Shown piece after piece: positions 24,065 to 32,608 of a DNA stretch of 64,000 bases. Positions within the stretch are counted from its first letter, which is position 1. Each line of letters begins with the position of its first letter. The stretch is from the NCBI GenBank assembly GCA_016713235.1, contig JADJPN010000002.1, forward strand, positions 434,001 to 498,000, given 5' to 3'. The translations under genes and the position numbers were made by a program. Below the pieces are notes generated by a model. It saw only the letters and a program-made list of their open reading frames with translations, was not told the origin of the DNA and searched no databases. Origin of the DNA: Hyphomicrobiales bacterium. GTDB lineage: Bacteria > Pseudomonadota > Alphaproteobacteria > Rhizobiales > Xanthobacteraceae.

Positions 24065-25120
24065 ATGAAAGGCTTGCTCATCCGTCTGGCCCTTGTCGCC
24101 GCTCTCGGGGCGGGCGCGGTCTACGCGCTGCCCGAAGCCTGGCGCGGGCTGGAACTTGCGGTTGCGGCCGAGAAGGACCCTTCGAAGCTCGCGGATTTGC
24201 GCCTCAAGGGTTTCGACGCGGCTGCTGCCACGCGCGAGATTGAAGAGGCGCTCAAAACCGGCGACGTGGAACTCGCGGCAAGTTTCGTCGCGCTTGCCGG
24301 CGAGCGCGCAATCGAACTGCCGAAGGATCTGCTCGCGCGTGTCGAGCAGGCGAACTCCACCAGCGAAGCAACCAAGCGCGGCATCTATAACTTCGCGCAT
24401 GGTTTCATTACCGGCGAGCCGCAGGATGTGTCCGGCTTCGCGGGTGCTGCGACCGGCGATCTTCTCGTCTTCGGCGACATTCGCGACATGGTGCGCGAGG
24501 GCTCGCGCTGGGCGCGCGGCATGGAAGCCGATCCGCTGATCATGGGTCTTGCCGCGGCCGGTCTTGCCGTCACGGGCGTCACGTATTTCACTTGGGGTAC
24601 GGCGGCACCCGCGCGCGTGGGTTCTACGCTCGTCAAAGTCGCGCGGCGCACCGGCAAGCTCTCCGCCAAGCTCGCCGACGATGTGACGGTGCTGCTCAAA
24701 GCGCGCCGCACCGGCCGCGTGACGGCAGCACTCACCGATGTCGCGCAAATCCAGCGCCGCGCGGGAACCCGCGTTGCACTGGAAAGCATGCGGCACGCGG
24801 ACAACGTGGGCGATATCGCCAAAGCCGGCGTGCTCGCCGAGAAGAAGGGCCGCTCCACGCTCGCGATCTTCAAGACGCTCGGCCGTGGTGCGATTGCGCT
24901 CGGAGCAGGTGCCCTGGCAATCGCCGGCTGGGTCGTGGGCGCGGCGAGTAGTCTCGTGTTCTTCGTGATCGCGGTGGTCAGCTTCTGCGCAGCCGTATTG
25001 CGCTGGCTGTGGCCATCCCGCAGGACGGAGCCGCAAGCGCCGCGCCGTCATTGGGCCGTTCGTTCCCTGCGGTGGATGTCGGAGCCGTTTTGGGCACGCC
25101 CGGCCGCAGCCGCGCGCTAA
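24065..25120 (+). CDS. Hypothetical membrane protein, 351 aa
   Basis: Unrecognised family. The N-terminus (MKGLLIRLALVAALGAGAVY) is a signal anchor, followed by a helical soluble segment of about 100 residues (TREIEEALKTGDVELAASF) that could be exported, a membrane segment around 160-180 (PLIMGLAAAGLAVTGVTYF), a basic cytosolic-type stretch and two hydrophobic segments near 280-310 before a basic C-terminus. I prefer ATG 24065 because it begins the signal-like stretch; an earlier start adds unstructured residues. It follows the crotonase on the same strand. Confidence 0.7.
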   Translation: MKGLLIRLALVAALGAGAVYALPEAWRGLELAVAAEKDPSKLADLRLKGFDAAAATREIEEALKTGDVELAASFVALAGERAIELPKDLLARVEQANSTSEATKRGIYNFAHGFITGEPQDVSGFAGAATGDLLVFGDIRDMVREGSRWARGMEADPLIMGLAAAGLAVTGVTYFTWGTAAPARVGSTLVKVARRTGKLSAKLADDVTVLLKARRTGRVTAALTDVAQIQRRAGTRVALESMRHADNVGDIAKAGVLAEKKGRSTLAIFKTLGRGAIALGAGALAIAGWVVGAASSLVFFVIAVVSFCAAVLRWLWPSRRTEPQAPRRHWAVRSLRWMSEPFWARPAAAAR

Positions 25121-25219
25121 AATCTTCATGAAATTCGATAGCGTGTCGTAGCGTCATGCTTTGAACGCATGGGTTGGTGCTGGCGAATCCCGTGCTGGCT
25201 GGCTAGACCAACGCCCGCA

Positions 25220-25972
25220 ATGCCAAATTTTACGCATAACGGAACCACCATCGAGTACCTCGACGAGGGCGCGGGCGACCCGGTCGTGCTGGTGCACGGC
25301 TTTGCTTCCACCAAGGAAGTGAACTGGGTCTATCCGGGCTGGATCAAGCCGCTTACGGACGCCGGCTACCGCGTGATCGCGCTCGATAACCGCGGGCACG
25401 GCGCATCCACCAAATTTTATGAAACCGAGCGCTATCACATCGCCGAAATGGCGAAAGATGTGATTGCGTTGCTCGACCACCTGAATCTGCCGAAGGCGGA
25501 CTTCGTCGGCTATTCGATGGGCGCGCGTATCTCGGCCTATATCGCCGCGCATTACGCAGCGCGTGTGCGTTCCGCGACGCTGGGCGGCATGGGCATTCAC
25601 CTCACGAAAAACGTGTCGAGCGGCGATACTGTTGCCCACGCGCTGGAGGCTTCGAGCCGGGACGAAGTGACCGACAAGGTCGGTCTCGAATTCCGCGACT
25701 TCGCCGAGAAGACCAAGAGCGATCTCAAGGCGCTTGCCGCACTTTCGCGCTCACACCAGCGCACCGTGCCGCGCGAGGACACCGCAAGAATCCGCGTGCC
25801 GGTGCAGATCGTGGTTGGCACCAAGGATGTCATCGCCGGTTCCGGCGAGGAGCTTGCCGAATTGATTCCGAATTCGAAGCTCGTTTCGCTCGACGGCAAA
25901 GATCACATGCGCACGGTCGGCGATCCCGGCTTCAAGAGGGCCGTGATCGGGTTTCTGAAGGAGCGTCCGTGA
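25220..25972 (+). CDS. Alpha/beta hydrolase
   Basis: A 250-residue alpha/beta-hydrolase-fold enzyme. The oxyanion segment VVLVHGFASTKEVN, the nucleophile elbow VGYSMGARIS (Ser at about residue 98), acid region VVGTKDVIAG and the catalytic His in GKDHMRTVGD are visible. It is close to lactonase/esterase-type members; substrate unknown. The gene abuts a second, different alpha/beta hydrolase with overlapping stop and start codons. Confidence 0.9.
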   Translation: MPNFTHNGTTIEYLDEGAGDPVVLVHGFASTKEVNWVYPGWIKPLTDAGYRVIALDNRGHGASTKFYETERYHIAEMAKDVIALLDHLNLPKADFVGYSMGARISAYIAAHYAARVRSATLGGMGIHLTKNVSSGDTVAHALEASSRDEVTDKVGLEFRDFAEKTKSDLKALAALSRSHQRTVPREDTARIRVPVQIVVGTKDVIAGSGEELAELIPNSKLVSLDGKDHMRTVGDPGFKRAVIGFLKERP

Positions 25973-26856
25973 TGCTCGAGCGTGCACCTCGTACGGAAAC
26001 GTTTACCGGCTCCGCGAATAACAAACTCGCCGGCGATTTCTACGGCAAAGGCGAGCGGCCGGTGTTGCTGTTGCATGGCGGCGGGCAGACGCGGCATGCC
26101 TTCGCGGGCACTGCGCAGGAGCTTGCGAAAGCCGGATGGTCGGCGCTTGTGCTCGACCAGCGCGGTCGTGGTGACTCCGACTGGATCGAAGACGGCAGGT
26201 ACACGGCGCCGGATTTTGCGCGCGATGCGATTGCCGTCTCCACGGAACTGACCAAGCGCTTCGGCAGGCCGCCGGTGCTGGTCGGTGCTTCGCTCGGCGG
26301 CATGGGCGGGATGCTCGCCGAAGGCATGGCATTCCACGAAAAACGCGCGCCGAATTTCGCGGCGCTTGTGCTGGTCGATGTGACGCCGCGTTTCGATGCC
26401 GAAGGCGCTTCCAGAGTTCGCGATTTCATGCGCGGCAAGTCGTTCGAGGGGTTTGCGACCATCGACGAAGTGGCGGACGCGGTCGCGCTTTATCTGCCGC
26501 ATCGTCCACGCCCGTCCTCGACCGATGGTCTGCGCAAGAATCTCCGCCAGCGCGATGGTCGCTGGTTCTGGCACTGGGATCCGCGCTTCTTCGATGGTCC
26601 GCACCCGGTCAGCGAGGAGCGGCACCTTTATGAAGAGGAGCGCGTGGACGCGGTTCGCAACCTGCGCATCCCGGCGCTGCTGGTGCGCGGTGGATCGTCG
26701 GAGCTGGTCAAGGAAGAGCACGTGAAGGAGTTTCTCGCGCTCGCTCCGCAGGCCAAATTCGTGGACGTTGCCGGCGCCCGCCACATGGTGGCCGGAGACC
26801 GCAACGACGTTTTTTCGGCGGCAATCGTCGATTTTCTCTCGCAACTGCCCGAATAG
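25972..26856 (+). CDS. Alpha/beta hydrolase
   Basis: A second alpha/beta-hydrolase, about 294 residues. Motifs: VLLLHGGGQTRHAF (HGGGQ oxyanion segment), VLDQRGRGDSDW, the elbow LVGASLGGMGGML (Ser at about residue 105), and terminal GARHMVAGDRND with the catalytic His. It resembles peroxidase-like or epoxide-hydrolase-like members. The ATG at 25972 shares a base with the stop of the preceding hydrolase (a GTG three bases earlier is the alternative start), so the two are co-translated. Confidence 0.9.
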   Translation: MLERAPRTETFTGSANNKLAGDFYGKGERPVLLLHGGGQTRHAFAGTAQELAKAGWSALVLDQRGRGDSDWIEDGRYTAPDFARDAIAVSTELTKRFGRPPVLVGASLGGMGGMLAEGMAFHEKRAPNFAALVLVDVTPRFDAEGASRVRDFMRGKSFEGFATIDEVADAVALYLPHRPRPSSTDGLRKNLRQRDGRWFWHWDPRFFDGPHPVSEERHLYEEERVDAVRNLRIPALLVRGGSSELVKEEHVKEFLALAPQAKFVDVAGARHMVAGDRNDVFSAAIVDFLSQLPE

Positions 26857-27059
26857 CCGCGCGATCCAAATTCGCGAGTCTTTTGAATCGCTTGCCGGCG
26901 ACGGCTGATTTGCAGGTTTCGCGAAACCGGCTTCACGTTCTGAATCAGATTCAGCTCAAGTTGAGATTCAGATTCAGGAAAAAGCCGAGTCTTTTCAGCG
27001 TTCGCGCACTTCAGATTTCGATTCAGATTCAGCGCAGCATTTCGGAGGAAAATCCGCCG
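26857..27059. other. Intergenic spacer with repeated ATTCAG hexamers
   Basis: Between two converging gene ends. ATTCAG occurs five times (26949, 26966, 26972, 27021, 27027), twice as immediate tandems, embedded in a locally AT-rich, T-biased stretch unlike the neighbours. No gene or clear terminator. Confidence 0.45.
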
Positions 27060-27863
27060 CTATTCGCCCTTGAATTGCGCTTTGCGCTTCTCGAGAAAGG
27101 CGCTGCGGCCTTCGCTGTAGTCGGCGCTGTCGAAGCAGCGCTCGGCGGCGTCCTTGACCGCCTGTGCGCCGCCGTCAAAGCCGTAGCCGGCGGCATGGTT
27201 GATCGCGAGCTTGCCTGCTTTGAGTGAAAGCGGAGCATTCTCTGCAATCGAATTCGCAAGTTTCTCAACTTCCGATTCCAGCGCATCTTCCGCGACCAGC
27301 CGGTTGATGAAGCCGAGTTTTTCCGCTTCCACCGCCTTCACGCGGCGCGCGGTGTAGAGCAGATCCTTCGCGTTCGATGCGCCGATCGCGGCGACGATGT
27401 AGCGGATTGCGGAAGGCGGGTAGGCAAGGCCGAGCTTGCCGGGCGGGATTGCGAACTCGGCGCTCTCGCTGGCGATGCGAAGATCGCAGGCAGCCGCCAA
27501 ACCCATGCCGCCGCCCATGCAGAAGCTGCGGATCATCGCGATCGTCGGCAGCGGCGAGGCGGCAATCGCGTCGAAAGCGACCACATTTGCGTCTTCATAG
27601 GCCCGCGCGCCTTCGGCATTCGCGCGCACGGTCTCGAATTCGGAAATGTCGGCGCCCGTGCAGAAAGGAAGTTCGCCCGCGCCACGCAGAACGACGACCC
27701 GAAGCGCGCGGTTCGCGCCGAACTCGCCAATCAGCTTTGCTACTTCCTTCCACATGTCGAACGAGAGCGCATTCTTGCGCTCCGGGCGATCAATGATCAG
27801 GTAACCAATCGGGCCTTTGATCTCGGCGCGGACTTGCTGACTCAGGGGTTGCGGAGAATGCAT
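27060..27863 (-). CDS. Enoyl-CoA hydratase/isomerase family protein
   Basis: A 267-residue crotonase. Core motifs: GYLIIDRPERKNALS, GELPFCTGADISEFE, and AMIRSFCMGGGMGLAAACD, with the expected FLEKRKAQFKG C-terminal tail typical of short hydratases. The probable reaction is hydration or isomerisation of an unsaturated acyl-CoA. ATG 27863 gives the family start; an open frame to 27905 adds an unlikely hydrophobic lead. It is divergent from cysE, 109 bp apart. Confidence 0.9.
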   Translation of the reverse strand: MHSPQPLSQQVRAEIKGPIGYLIIDRPERKNALSFDMWKEVAKLIGEFGANRALRVVVLRGAGELPFCTGADISEFETVRANAEGARAYEDANVVAFDAIAASPLPTIAMIRSFCMGGGMGLAAACDLRIASESAEFAIPPGKLGLAYPPSAIRYIVAAIGASNAKDLLYTARRVKAVEAEKLGFINRLVAEDALESEVEKLANSIAENAPLSLKAGKLAINHAAGYGFDGGAQAVKDAAERCFDSADYSEGRSAFLEKRKAQFKGE

Positions 27864-27972
27864 GGCTGGAACTACGGGATTTACTAACAGTTTGAAGGGT
27901 ATCACCCCCTCATAGATTGTGTGCTAAAAGCAGCCAACCCCATTCACCGTCAGTCAAACCGGAGCAGCGCTT

Positions 27973-28811
27973 ATGGCCCTGCATAAAAAACTTCCTCAAG
28001 GCGTCCAGGCAATCGACCCGGTGTGGTCGCGCATGCGCGAGGAGGCCGAGGAGTGCGCCCGCCGCGAGCCGGCGCTGGCGTCGTTCATTTTCACGACCGT
28101 TCTGAACCACGACTCGCTCGAGCATGCGATTGCGCATCGGGTGGCGGCGCGGCTCGGTTCCGGCGACGTGTCGAGCGAGCTGATCGCGCAGGCTTACTTT
28201 GAGGCGATCGAGGCGGATCCTTCGATCGGCACGGCCATGCGCGCGGATATCATCGCAGTCGCCGAACGCGATCCTGCGACCACGCGCTATCTGGAGCCGG
28301 TGCTCTACTACAAAGGCTTCCACGCCTTGCAGGCGCATCGCCTTGCGCATTACCTGTGGCATCGCGGACGCAAGGACTTCGCGCTCTACCTTCAGAGCCA
28401 GTCATCGTCGGTGTTCGGCGTCGATATCAATCCGAATACGAAAGTGGGCAAAGGTATCTTCATCGATCATGCGACCGGCGTGGTGATCGGTCAGACCGCG
28501 GTGATCGACGACGATGTTTCGATCCTGCAAGGGGTGACGCTCGGCGGCACCGGCAAGGAGCAGGGCGACCGCCACCCGAAAATCCGGCGCGGCGTGCTGT
28601 TGTCCGCGGGCGCAAAAGTGCTCGGCAATATCGAAATCGGTTCCTGTGCGCGTGTCGCGGCCGGCTCGGTCGTGCTCAAGCCGGTTCCCGCAAATGTCAC
28701 GGTCGCCGGCGTGCCCGCGCGTGTTGTGGGTGACGCGGGCTGCAGGACTCGGAGCCCGCGCGCTCGATGAACCAGATGTTCGACATGCCCTTCATGGGCG
28801 AAGCAATCTGA
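27973..28811 (+). CDS. cysE: Serine O-acetyltransferase, apparent frameshift at C-terminus
   Basis: Left-handed-beta-helix acetyltransferase making O-acetylserine for cysteine synthesis, 279 residues after correction. The N-terminal helical SATase domain (VWSRMREEAEECARREP) is followed by hexapeptide repeats with the catalytic region GIFIDHATGVVIGQTAVIDDD, QGVTLGGTGKEQGDRHP and AGSVVLKPVP. The uncorrected frame stops at 28770, but adding one base after the Cys codon near 28742 restores the family C-terminus (KDSEPARSMNQMF...) to TGA 28811. In CysE the C-terminal tail contacts the cysteine synthase partner, so the tail matters. Followed by a terminator and DUF3126. Confidence 0.92.
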
Positions 28812-28836
28812 TTTCTTCCGGCTTGCCGGATCCTAG

Positions 28837-28863
28837 AAGGCGCGGGTAGGTTGCCCGCGCCTT
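28837..28863 (+). terminator. Hairpin after cysE
   Basis: AAGGCGCGGG-taggttg-CCCGCGCCTT followed by a short T/A stretch, 26 bp after the corrected cysE stop and 23 bp before the next start. Confidence 0.65.
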
Positions 28864-28885
28864 CGTAATTTTCCCGGAGATTCTC

Positions 28886-29287
28886 GTGGACCGCGCCGAA
28901 CTCGACCGCTTGCAGGATTATCTTCGCCGCATGCTCAACCCCGAAATCGGTTTGGCCACGCGGGCGCGGGTCGAAAACATGGCGGAAGTTATTCTGGGCG
29001 ACGAGCCGATCGGCCGCGTCACGCTGGATGACGAGGATGGCGATCGCTCGTTCAACGTCACCGTGCCGATCGAAATGCCGGCGGTGAATCCGAACCTGAA
29101 CGAAGCGGTGCGCGGCAAGTTCGGCAACCAGAAACTGCGCGTGGTGCCGCGCCCGAAAAAGACGGACTCTTCGGAAATCTATCTGGACGATGAGTACATC
29201 GCCGTGCTGTTCCGCGATGACGCCTCGGGCCGCTCCTGGACCTTCGAGATGGCCGTGCTCGATATCGATCTGGAGCCCGAAGAGTAA
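28886..29287 (+). CDS. DUF3126 family protein with apparent internal duplication
   Basis: A 133-residue protein. The second half (KLRVVPRPKKTDSSEIYLDD, YIAVLFRDDASGRSWTFEMAV) is DUF3126, a small domain of unknown function that commonly follows cysE in alphaproteobacteria. The first half repeats the pattern: AEVILGDEPIGRVTLDDED, GDRSFNVTVPI aligns with SEIYLDDEYIAVLFRDDAS, GRSWTFEMAVLDI. The usual length I recall is about 70 residues, so this looks like a tandem duplication. Acidic, cytosolic, no catalytic motif visible. Confidence 0.8.
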   Translation: MDRAELDRLQDYLRRMLNPEIGLATRARVENMAEVILGDEPIGRVTLDDEDGDRSFNVTVPIEMPAVNPNLNEAVRGKFGNQKLRVVPRPKKTDSSEIYLDDEYIAVLFRDDASGRSWTFEMAVLDIDLEPEE

Positions 29288-29392
29288 GACCGCCGGTTAA
29301 CGCTGTCGCCGGAAACGGCTTGCACCGCCCGTTAAGAGTTCGTTAACCTCGCCGCCAATGGGCCAAAGAGCCCATTTGTTGGGTGGCGTCGC

Positions 29393-29725
29393 GTGATTTC
29401 TCAAGCAGCATTGCAGTCGTTGTATGCGCTCGCGTTCGGCTTTTGCTTCGCCGGGTTGTTGTGCTCCGGCTATCAGGTTTTTGCCGAGCGGCCGGCGAGT
29501 TTTCGGCTCCTGAACGAGACCCGGCTGCGCGCGCTCTCCGCCATTCCGTTTCTGGTCTTCGCCGCGCCCTTCATCATCATCCGCAACACCGTGCGCGGCT
29601 GTCAGTACGAAGACCGCAACGTCGGTTTTGTCATGATCGCGACCATCATCGCGGGCTTCTGGAGCCTGTTCGCGGGCACGGCCGCGATCGAGGCGTTGCG
29701 CTTTGCCGCCGGCCTGCCGAACTAA
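29393..29725 (+). CDS. Small conserved membrane protein, 110 aa
   Basis: Three predicted transmembrane segments (SLYALAFGFCFAGLLCSG, AIPFLVFAAPFIIIRNTV, GFVMIATIIAGFWSLFAGT) around a short loop with CQYEDRN. Start is GTG 29393. It resembles uncharacterised Hyphomicrobiales membrane proteins (possibly DUF6949), but I cannot assign a function. It sits between DUF3126 and the gamma-carbonic anhydrase gene. Confidence 0.72.
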   Translation: MISQAALQSLYALAFGFCFAGLLCSGYQVFAERPASFRLLNETRLRALSAIPFLVFAAPFIIIRNTVRGCQYEDRNVGFVMIATIIAGFWSLFAGTAAIEALRFAAGLPN

Positions 29726-29785
29726 TTCGTACTTTTTCCGCTCGCGTGGCATGGTTCACGCGAAATCATTGTCCGCGAGAAATCA

Positions 29786-30319
29786 ATGCCTCTCTACGAA
29801 TTCGAAGGCGTCCGCCCGGACCTGCCGGCCAGCGGTAAGTACTGGATCGCGCCCGACGCGACCTTGATCGGCAAAGTCCGTCTCCTGGAAGAGGCGAGCG
29901 TGTGGTTTTACGCGGTGCTGCGCGGCGACAACGAATGGATCGAAGTCGGCGTACGCTCGAATATTCAGGACGGCTGCGTGCTGCATACCGATCCCGGATT
30001 TCCAATGAAGATCGGCGAAGGCTGCACCATCGGTCATAAGCGCAATTCTGCACGGCTGCACGGTCGGCGATAATTCTTTGATCGGCATGGGCGCGACGGT
30101 TCTGAACGGCGCGAAGATCGGGAAGAATTCCATCGTCGGCGCGAACGCGCTCGTGACCGAAGGCAAAGAGTTTCCCGACAATTCATTGATCGTGGGGGCG
30201 CCGGCGAAAGTCGTGCGCACGCTGGACGAGAAAGCAGCGAACGGACTGAAGCTCGCCGCGGCGAGTTATTATCTGCGCTGGCCGAAATACGCCGCGAGTT
30301 TCAAGCGGGGCGGGATTGA
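29786..30319 (+). pseudogene. Gamma-carbonic anhydrase family protein, frameshifted
   Basis: Left-handed beta-helix (hexapeptide) protein of the gamma-carbonic anhydrase/YrdA family, about 177 residues if repaired. The first frame gives YWIAPDATLIGKVRL, FYAVLRGDNEWIEVG, SNIQDGCVLHTDPG, GCTIGHK with metal His; after one extra base near 30045 the second frame gives DNSLIGMGATVLNGAKIG and IVGAPAKVVRTLDE. The second frame would run through the terminator and into the convergent L,D-transpeptidase gene up to 30476. One more G in the GGGG run near 30310 would end it at TGA 30319 before the terminator, which I think is the true end. Confidence 0.82.
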
Positions 30320-30336
30320 GTTCCCGGCAACGAAAA

Positions 30337-30362
30337 CCGGCTTCTTGCGAAGCCGGCTTTTT
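30337..30362 (+). terminator. Rho-independent terminator
   Basis: CCGGCTTC-ttgc-GAAGCCGG then CTTTTT. It ends the gamma-carbonic anhydrase transcript and lies just before the convergent L,D-transpeptidase gene; the A-run upstream lets it work in the other direction too. Confidence 0.85.
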
Positions 30363-30382
30363 GATTCAGCGCGCCGGAAAAT

Positions 30383-31501
30383 TCAGCGCGAAGAAAACAG
30401 CGAGAAGAAACCGATCGGTGGTTCCGGCGGGCGATTGGGATGGCTGGTCAGGTCCACCGGCGGCGGATTGATGTAACCCCTTGCCATCGCGGTCTTTGCG
30501 TCGCCGTAATTCCGGTAGCCGGCGGTTTCCAGATAGATGAAGAATTTCGCCTGACGCGGGGTCCACCAGCGCGCGAGCTTCGCCTGATATTTCGACAGAC
30601 GCACGCAGCCGAGACTGACCGGCGCGCCGAAGGTGCCGCCTGAATCGAGGCCGCCCGCGATCTGGTGAATGCCGTTCGCGCGCTCGCCGACGTAGCCTTT
30701 GTCGGGGAGGAAGTGCAGGAAGTTCGGCATCTCGATCGGGTTGCCACCGTTTTCGAACATTGCGATGTGCGGGACGCCGCCGCCCATGCGCTCGTCACGC
30801 TTGGCGTCGGCCGGCGTGTAGCGGCGGTCCGAACTCCAGTTTCGCTTCGCAATCACGTTGATCGGCGCGTAGTACTTGTTGTCCGGGCGCTGCTGCCAGC
30901 GGCTGGATGACGTGATGAAGCGGTAGACCAGCTTCGGTTTTCCGTTCTGGATTTCACAGAAGTTCAGCGTCTGCCCGACGCAGTAACCGTTATAGACGCG
31001 GGCCTTGACGATGTGGTCGGTCTGGAAGCGCTGGACCTGCGCGAGATAGTTTTTCAGATCCTCGATCTCGTTGGCGAGCGCTTCATAGCTTTCAAGCGTC
31101 TCCTCGCTTTTCGTGAGCGTTGCGAGGTCGGCGTTCGCGAGCGACGTGAACTCCACGTCGCGCTCTGCCGCGATCCGGCGCAGCCGCGGAAACTCCGAGA
31201 GCTGGTCGATGCGCGAAAGATATTCTTTCACGCCTTTGCACATGCCGTTCTCATCCGCCGTATTGAAATCAGCGACGACGTAGCGATTGCGGATATTGTC
31301 CGCGAGCTTGTCGTTCTCGTTGATCGCGGCCGAAAGCTCGAACGGAAGGCCGGTCTTGGTGTCTTTCAGTTTTTCGAAGGGGATACGACAGGGCGCGTCC
31401 ACGTCGATCTTGCCGGACGACATCGCGTTGATCGTGCTCTGCGCGAACGCAGGCGATGCGATCAGACAAAGAGCCGCGAAGCCCGAAAACATTGCACGCA
31501 T
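30383..31501 (-). CDS. L,D-transpeptidase family protein
   Basis: A 372-residue exported protein with a signal peptide (MRAMFSGFAALCLIASPAFA) and a C-terminal YkuD L,D-transpeptidase domain. The catalytic signature reads GIHQIAGG...GGTFGAPVSLGCVRLS, giving the conserved His and the Cys of the SxGC-R motif. These enzymes cross-link peptidoglycan or anchor proteins in the periplasm. Between signal and YkuD is a helical region of about 170 residues. ATG 31501 has GGGAGG upstream; longer in-frame starts lack a signal sequence. It lies downstream of the BTLCP protease gene on the same strand, with a terminator between. Confidence 0.88.
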   Translation of the reverse strand: MRAMFSGFAALCLIASPAFAQSTINAMSSGKIDVDAPCRIPFEKLKDTKTGLPFELSAAINENDKLADNIRNRYVVADFNTADENGMCKGVKEYLSRIDQLSEFPRLRRIAAERDVEFTSLANADLATLTKSEETLESYEALANEIEDLKNYLAQVQRFQTDHIVKARVYNGYCVGQTLNFCEIQNGKPKLVYRFITSSSRWQQRPDNKYYAPINVIAKRNWSSDRRYTPADAKRDERMGGGVPHIAMFENGGNPIEMPNFLHFLPDKGYVGERANGIHQIAGGLDSGGTFGAPVSLGCVRLSKYQAKLARWWTPRQAKFFIYLETAGYRNYGDAKTAMARGYINPPPVDLTSHPNRPPEPPIGFFSLFSSR

Positions 31502-31632
31502 GCGACCTCCCGTAAGCACGACGAGAATCCATGGAATTTTGCTGGCTGCACCACAGCTTGGCAAGGTGAAAGAACCGGCAATCACTTCACAATTCCGTTC
31601 GCGATTTCCCATCCAATGCACTGTCAGCCCTC

Positions 31633-31672
31633 AAAAAAGTGAGGCCAGCTTCGGGGGGACGAAGCTGGCCTC
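31633..31672 (-). terminator. Rho-independent terminator after BTLCP gene
   Basis: On the minus strand GAGGCCAGCTTCG-tccccc-CGAAGCTGGCCTC forms a 13-bp stem followed by ACTTTTTTGAG. It separates the transglutaminase-like peptidase gene from the L,D-transpeptidase gene. Confidence 0.85.
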
Positions 31673-31737
31673 CGCATGTCCGGTCAGGGGACGGGGAGGG
31701 GTGGGGACGTGACCGGGCCTGCGTTTCCTGTATCCAC

Positions 31738-32367
31738 TTACCGCGCCGCGACGAACGGCGTCGGGCGATCGTCGCCAAGCGAGACCCAGAGGTTCGGGTC
31801 GTGCTGTGCCTGGCGCTTGATGTAGCGATAGCCGGTGTCGGCCCAAGGCAGGACTTCCTCGACCTGATTGTCGAGAATGAACTCGCCCTTGTCGGTGCGG
31901 ACGGTGAGCACCGAGTGGCCTTCGCCTTTCTTGTCACGGACGACCGTGATGAGCAGGGCCGAGCGCGGCCAACCAAGCTGCATCAGCATGCGGCGTTTCA
32001 GAAGGACGTAATCCTCGCAGTCGCCGTAGCCATCTTCCGGATAGGTCCAACGCTCGACGACGCCATAATGTTCGAGATCGGTCAGCGGCTTGATGCGCTC
32101 GTTCACGAAACGATTGACGCGCTCAAGCTCGCGCTTTGCCTGCGTGGTGAACTGCACGTCGCGCGGCTCCATGCGCGAGACGTTGTATTCCCACGGACGC
32201 GCTTCGCAAAACTGCACCCAACCAATCGGCGGACGCGAATTTTCGCCAACCGCAACAAAAAGCATTTTCTTCTGCGCATGCGCGGAAGAGACTCCGCCAC
32301 ATGCGATGGCGGCGAACGCGGTCAACACGACCGCGGCACGCACGCCGATACCCTGATACGCAACCAT
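31738..32367 (-). CDS. Transglutaminase-like cysteine peptidase (BTLCP, LapG superfamily)
   Basis: A 209-residue periplasmic protein of the BTLCP (DUF920) family. A signal peptide (MVAYQGIGVRAAVVLTAFAA... ending in SSAHA) precedes the catalytic domain with Cys in YGDCEDYVLLK, His in GEGHSVLTVRT and Asp in FILDNQVEEVLP. The best-known relative, LapG, cleaves RTX adhesins off the cell surface under c-di-GMP control; most Hyphomicrobiales members are uncharacterised. I chose ATG 32367 rather than the upstream TTG. There is no LapD-type gene nearby, although a double-PilZ protein is encoded 240 bp upstream. Confidence 0.88.
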   Translation of the reverse strand: MVAYQGIGVRAAVVLTAFAAIACGGVSSAHAQKKMLFVAVGENSRPPIGWVQFCEARPWEYNVSRMEPRDVQFTTQAKRELERVNRFVNERIKPLTDLEHYGVVERWTYPEDGYGDCEDYVLLKRRMLMQLGWPRSALLITVVRDKKGEGHSVLTVRTDKGEFILDNQVEEVLPWADTGYRYIKRQAQHDPNLWVSLGDDRPTPFVAAR

Positions 32368-32557
32368 ATGACGCCCCAAACCCGTTTTTCTTATTGAGGC
32401 GATGATGGCAGAGACGTTTTGAGACTCGTCTAATTCGCGCCACGAAAGTTGCGGCTTTCTTTCCGAAAATCAGTCTCGAATTTTCGAAATGTTTGAAACG
32501 CATTTGTCTAAAATTTTATCGATCCACGTCGGCGGCAAAGAACCGGCGGCAAAGAAA

Positions 32558-32584
32558 AAGGCCGCCTCGATGGGCGGCCTTTTC
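32558..32584. terminator. Bidirectional terminator
   Basis: AAAAAGGCCGCC-tcgatg-GGCGGCCTTTT between the PilZ gene end and the BTLCP gene start; T-run on either strand. It most obviously ends the minus-strand PilZ transcript. Confidence 0.82.
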
Positions 32585-32608
32585 GCGGATTGGAATTTCG
32601 TGTCCGGG

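Noticed and set aside
23120..25129. 669-codon minus-strand frame opposite the crotonase and membrane protein
   Set aside because: His/Arg-rich antisense translation of two recognisable plus-strand proteins.
31738..32367. LapG-like protease acting on the RTX protein of this window
   Set aside because: The families would fit, but the genes are 13 kb apart, there is no LapD or type I exporter gene, and no double-Ala cleavage motif was seen near the RTX N-terminus. Too speculative to report as a system.
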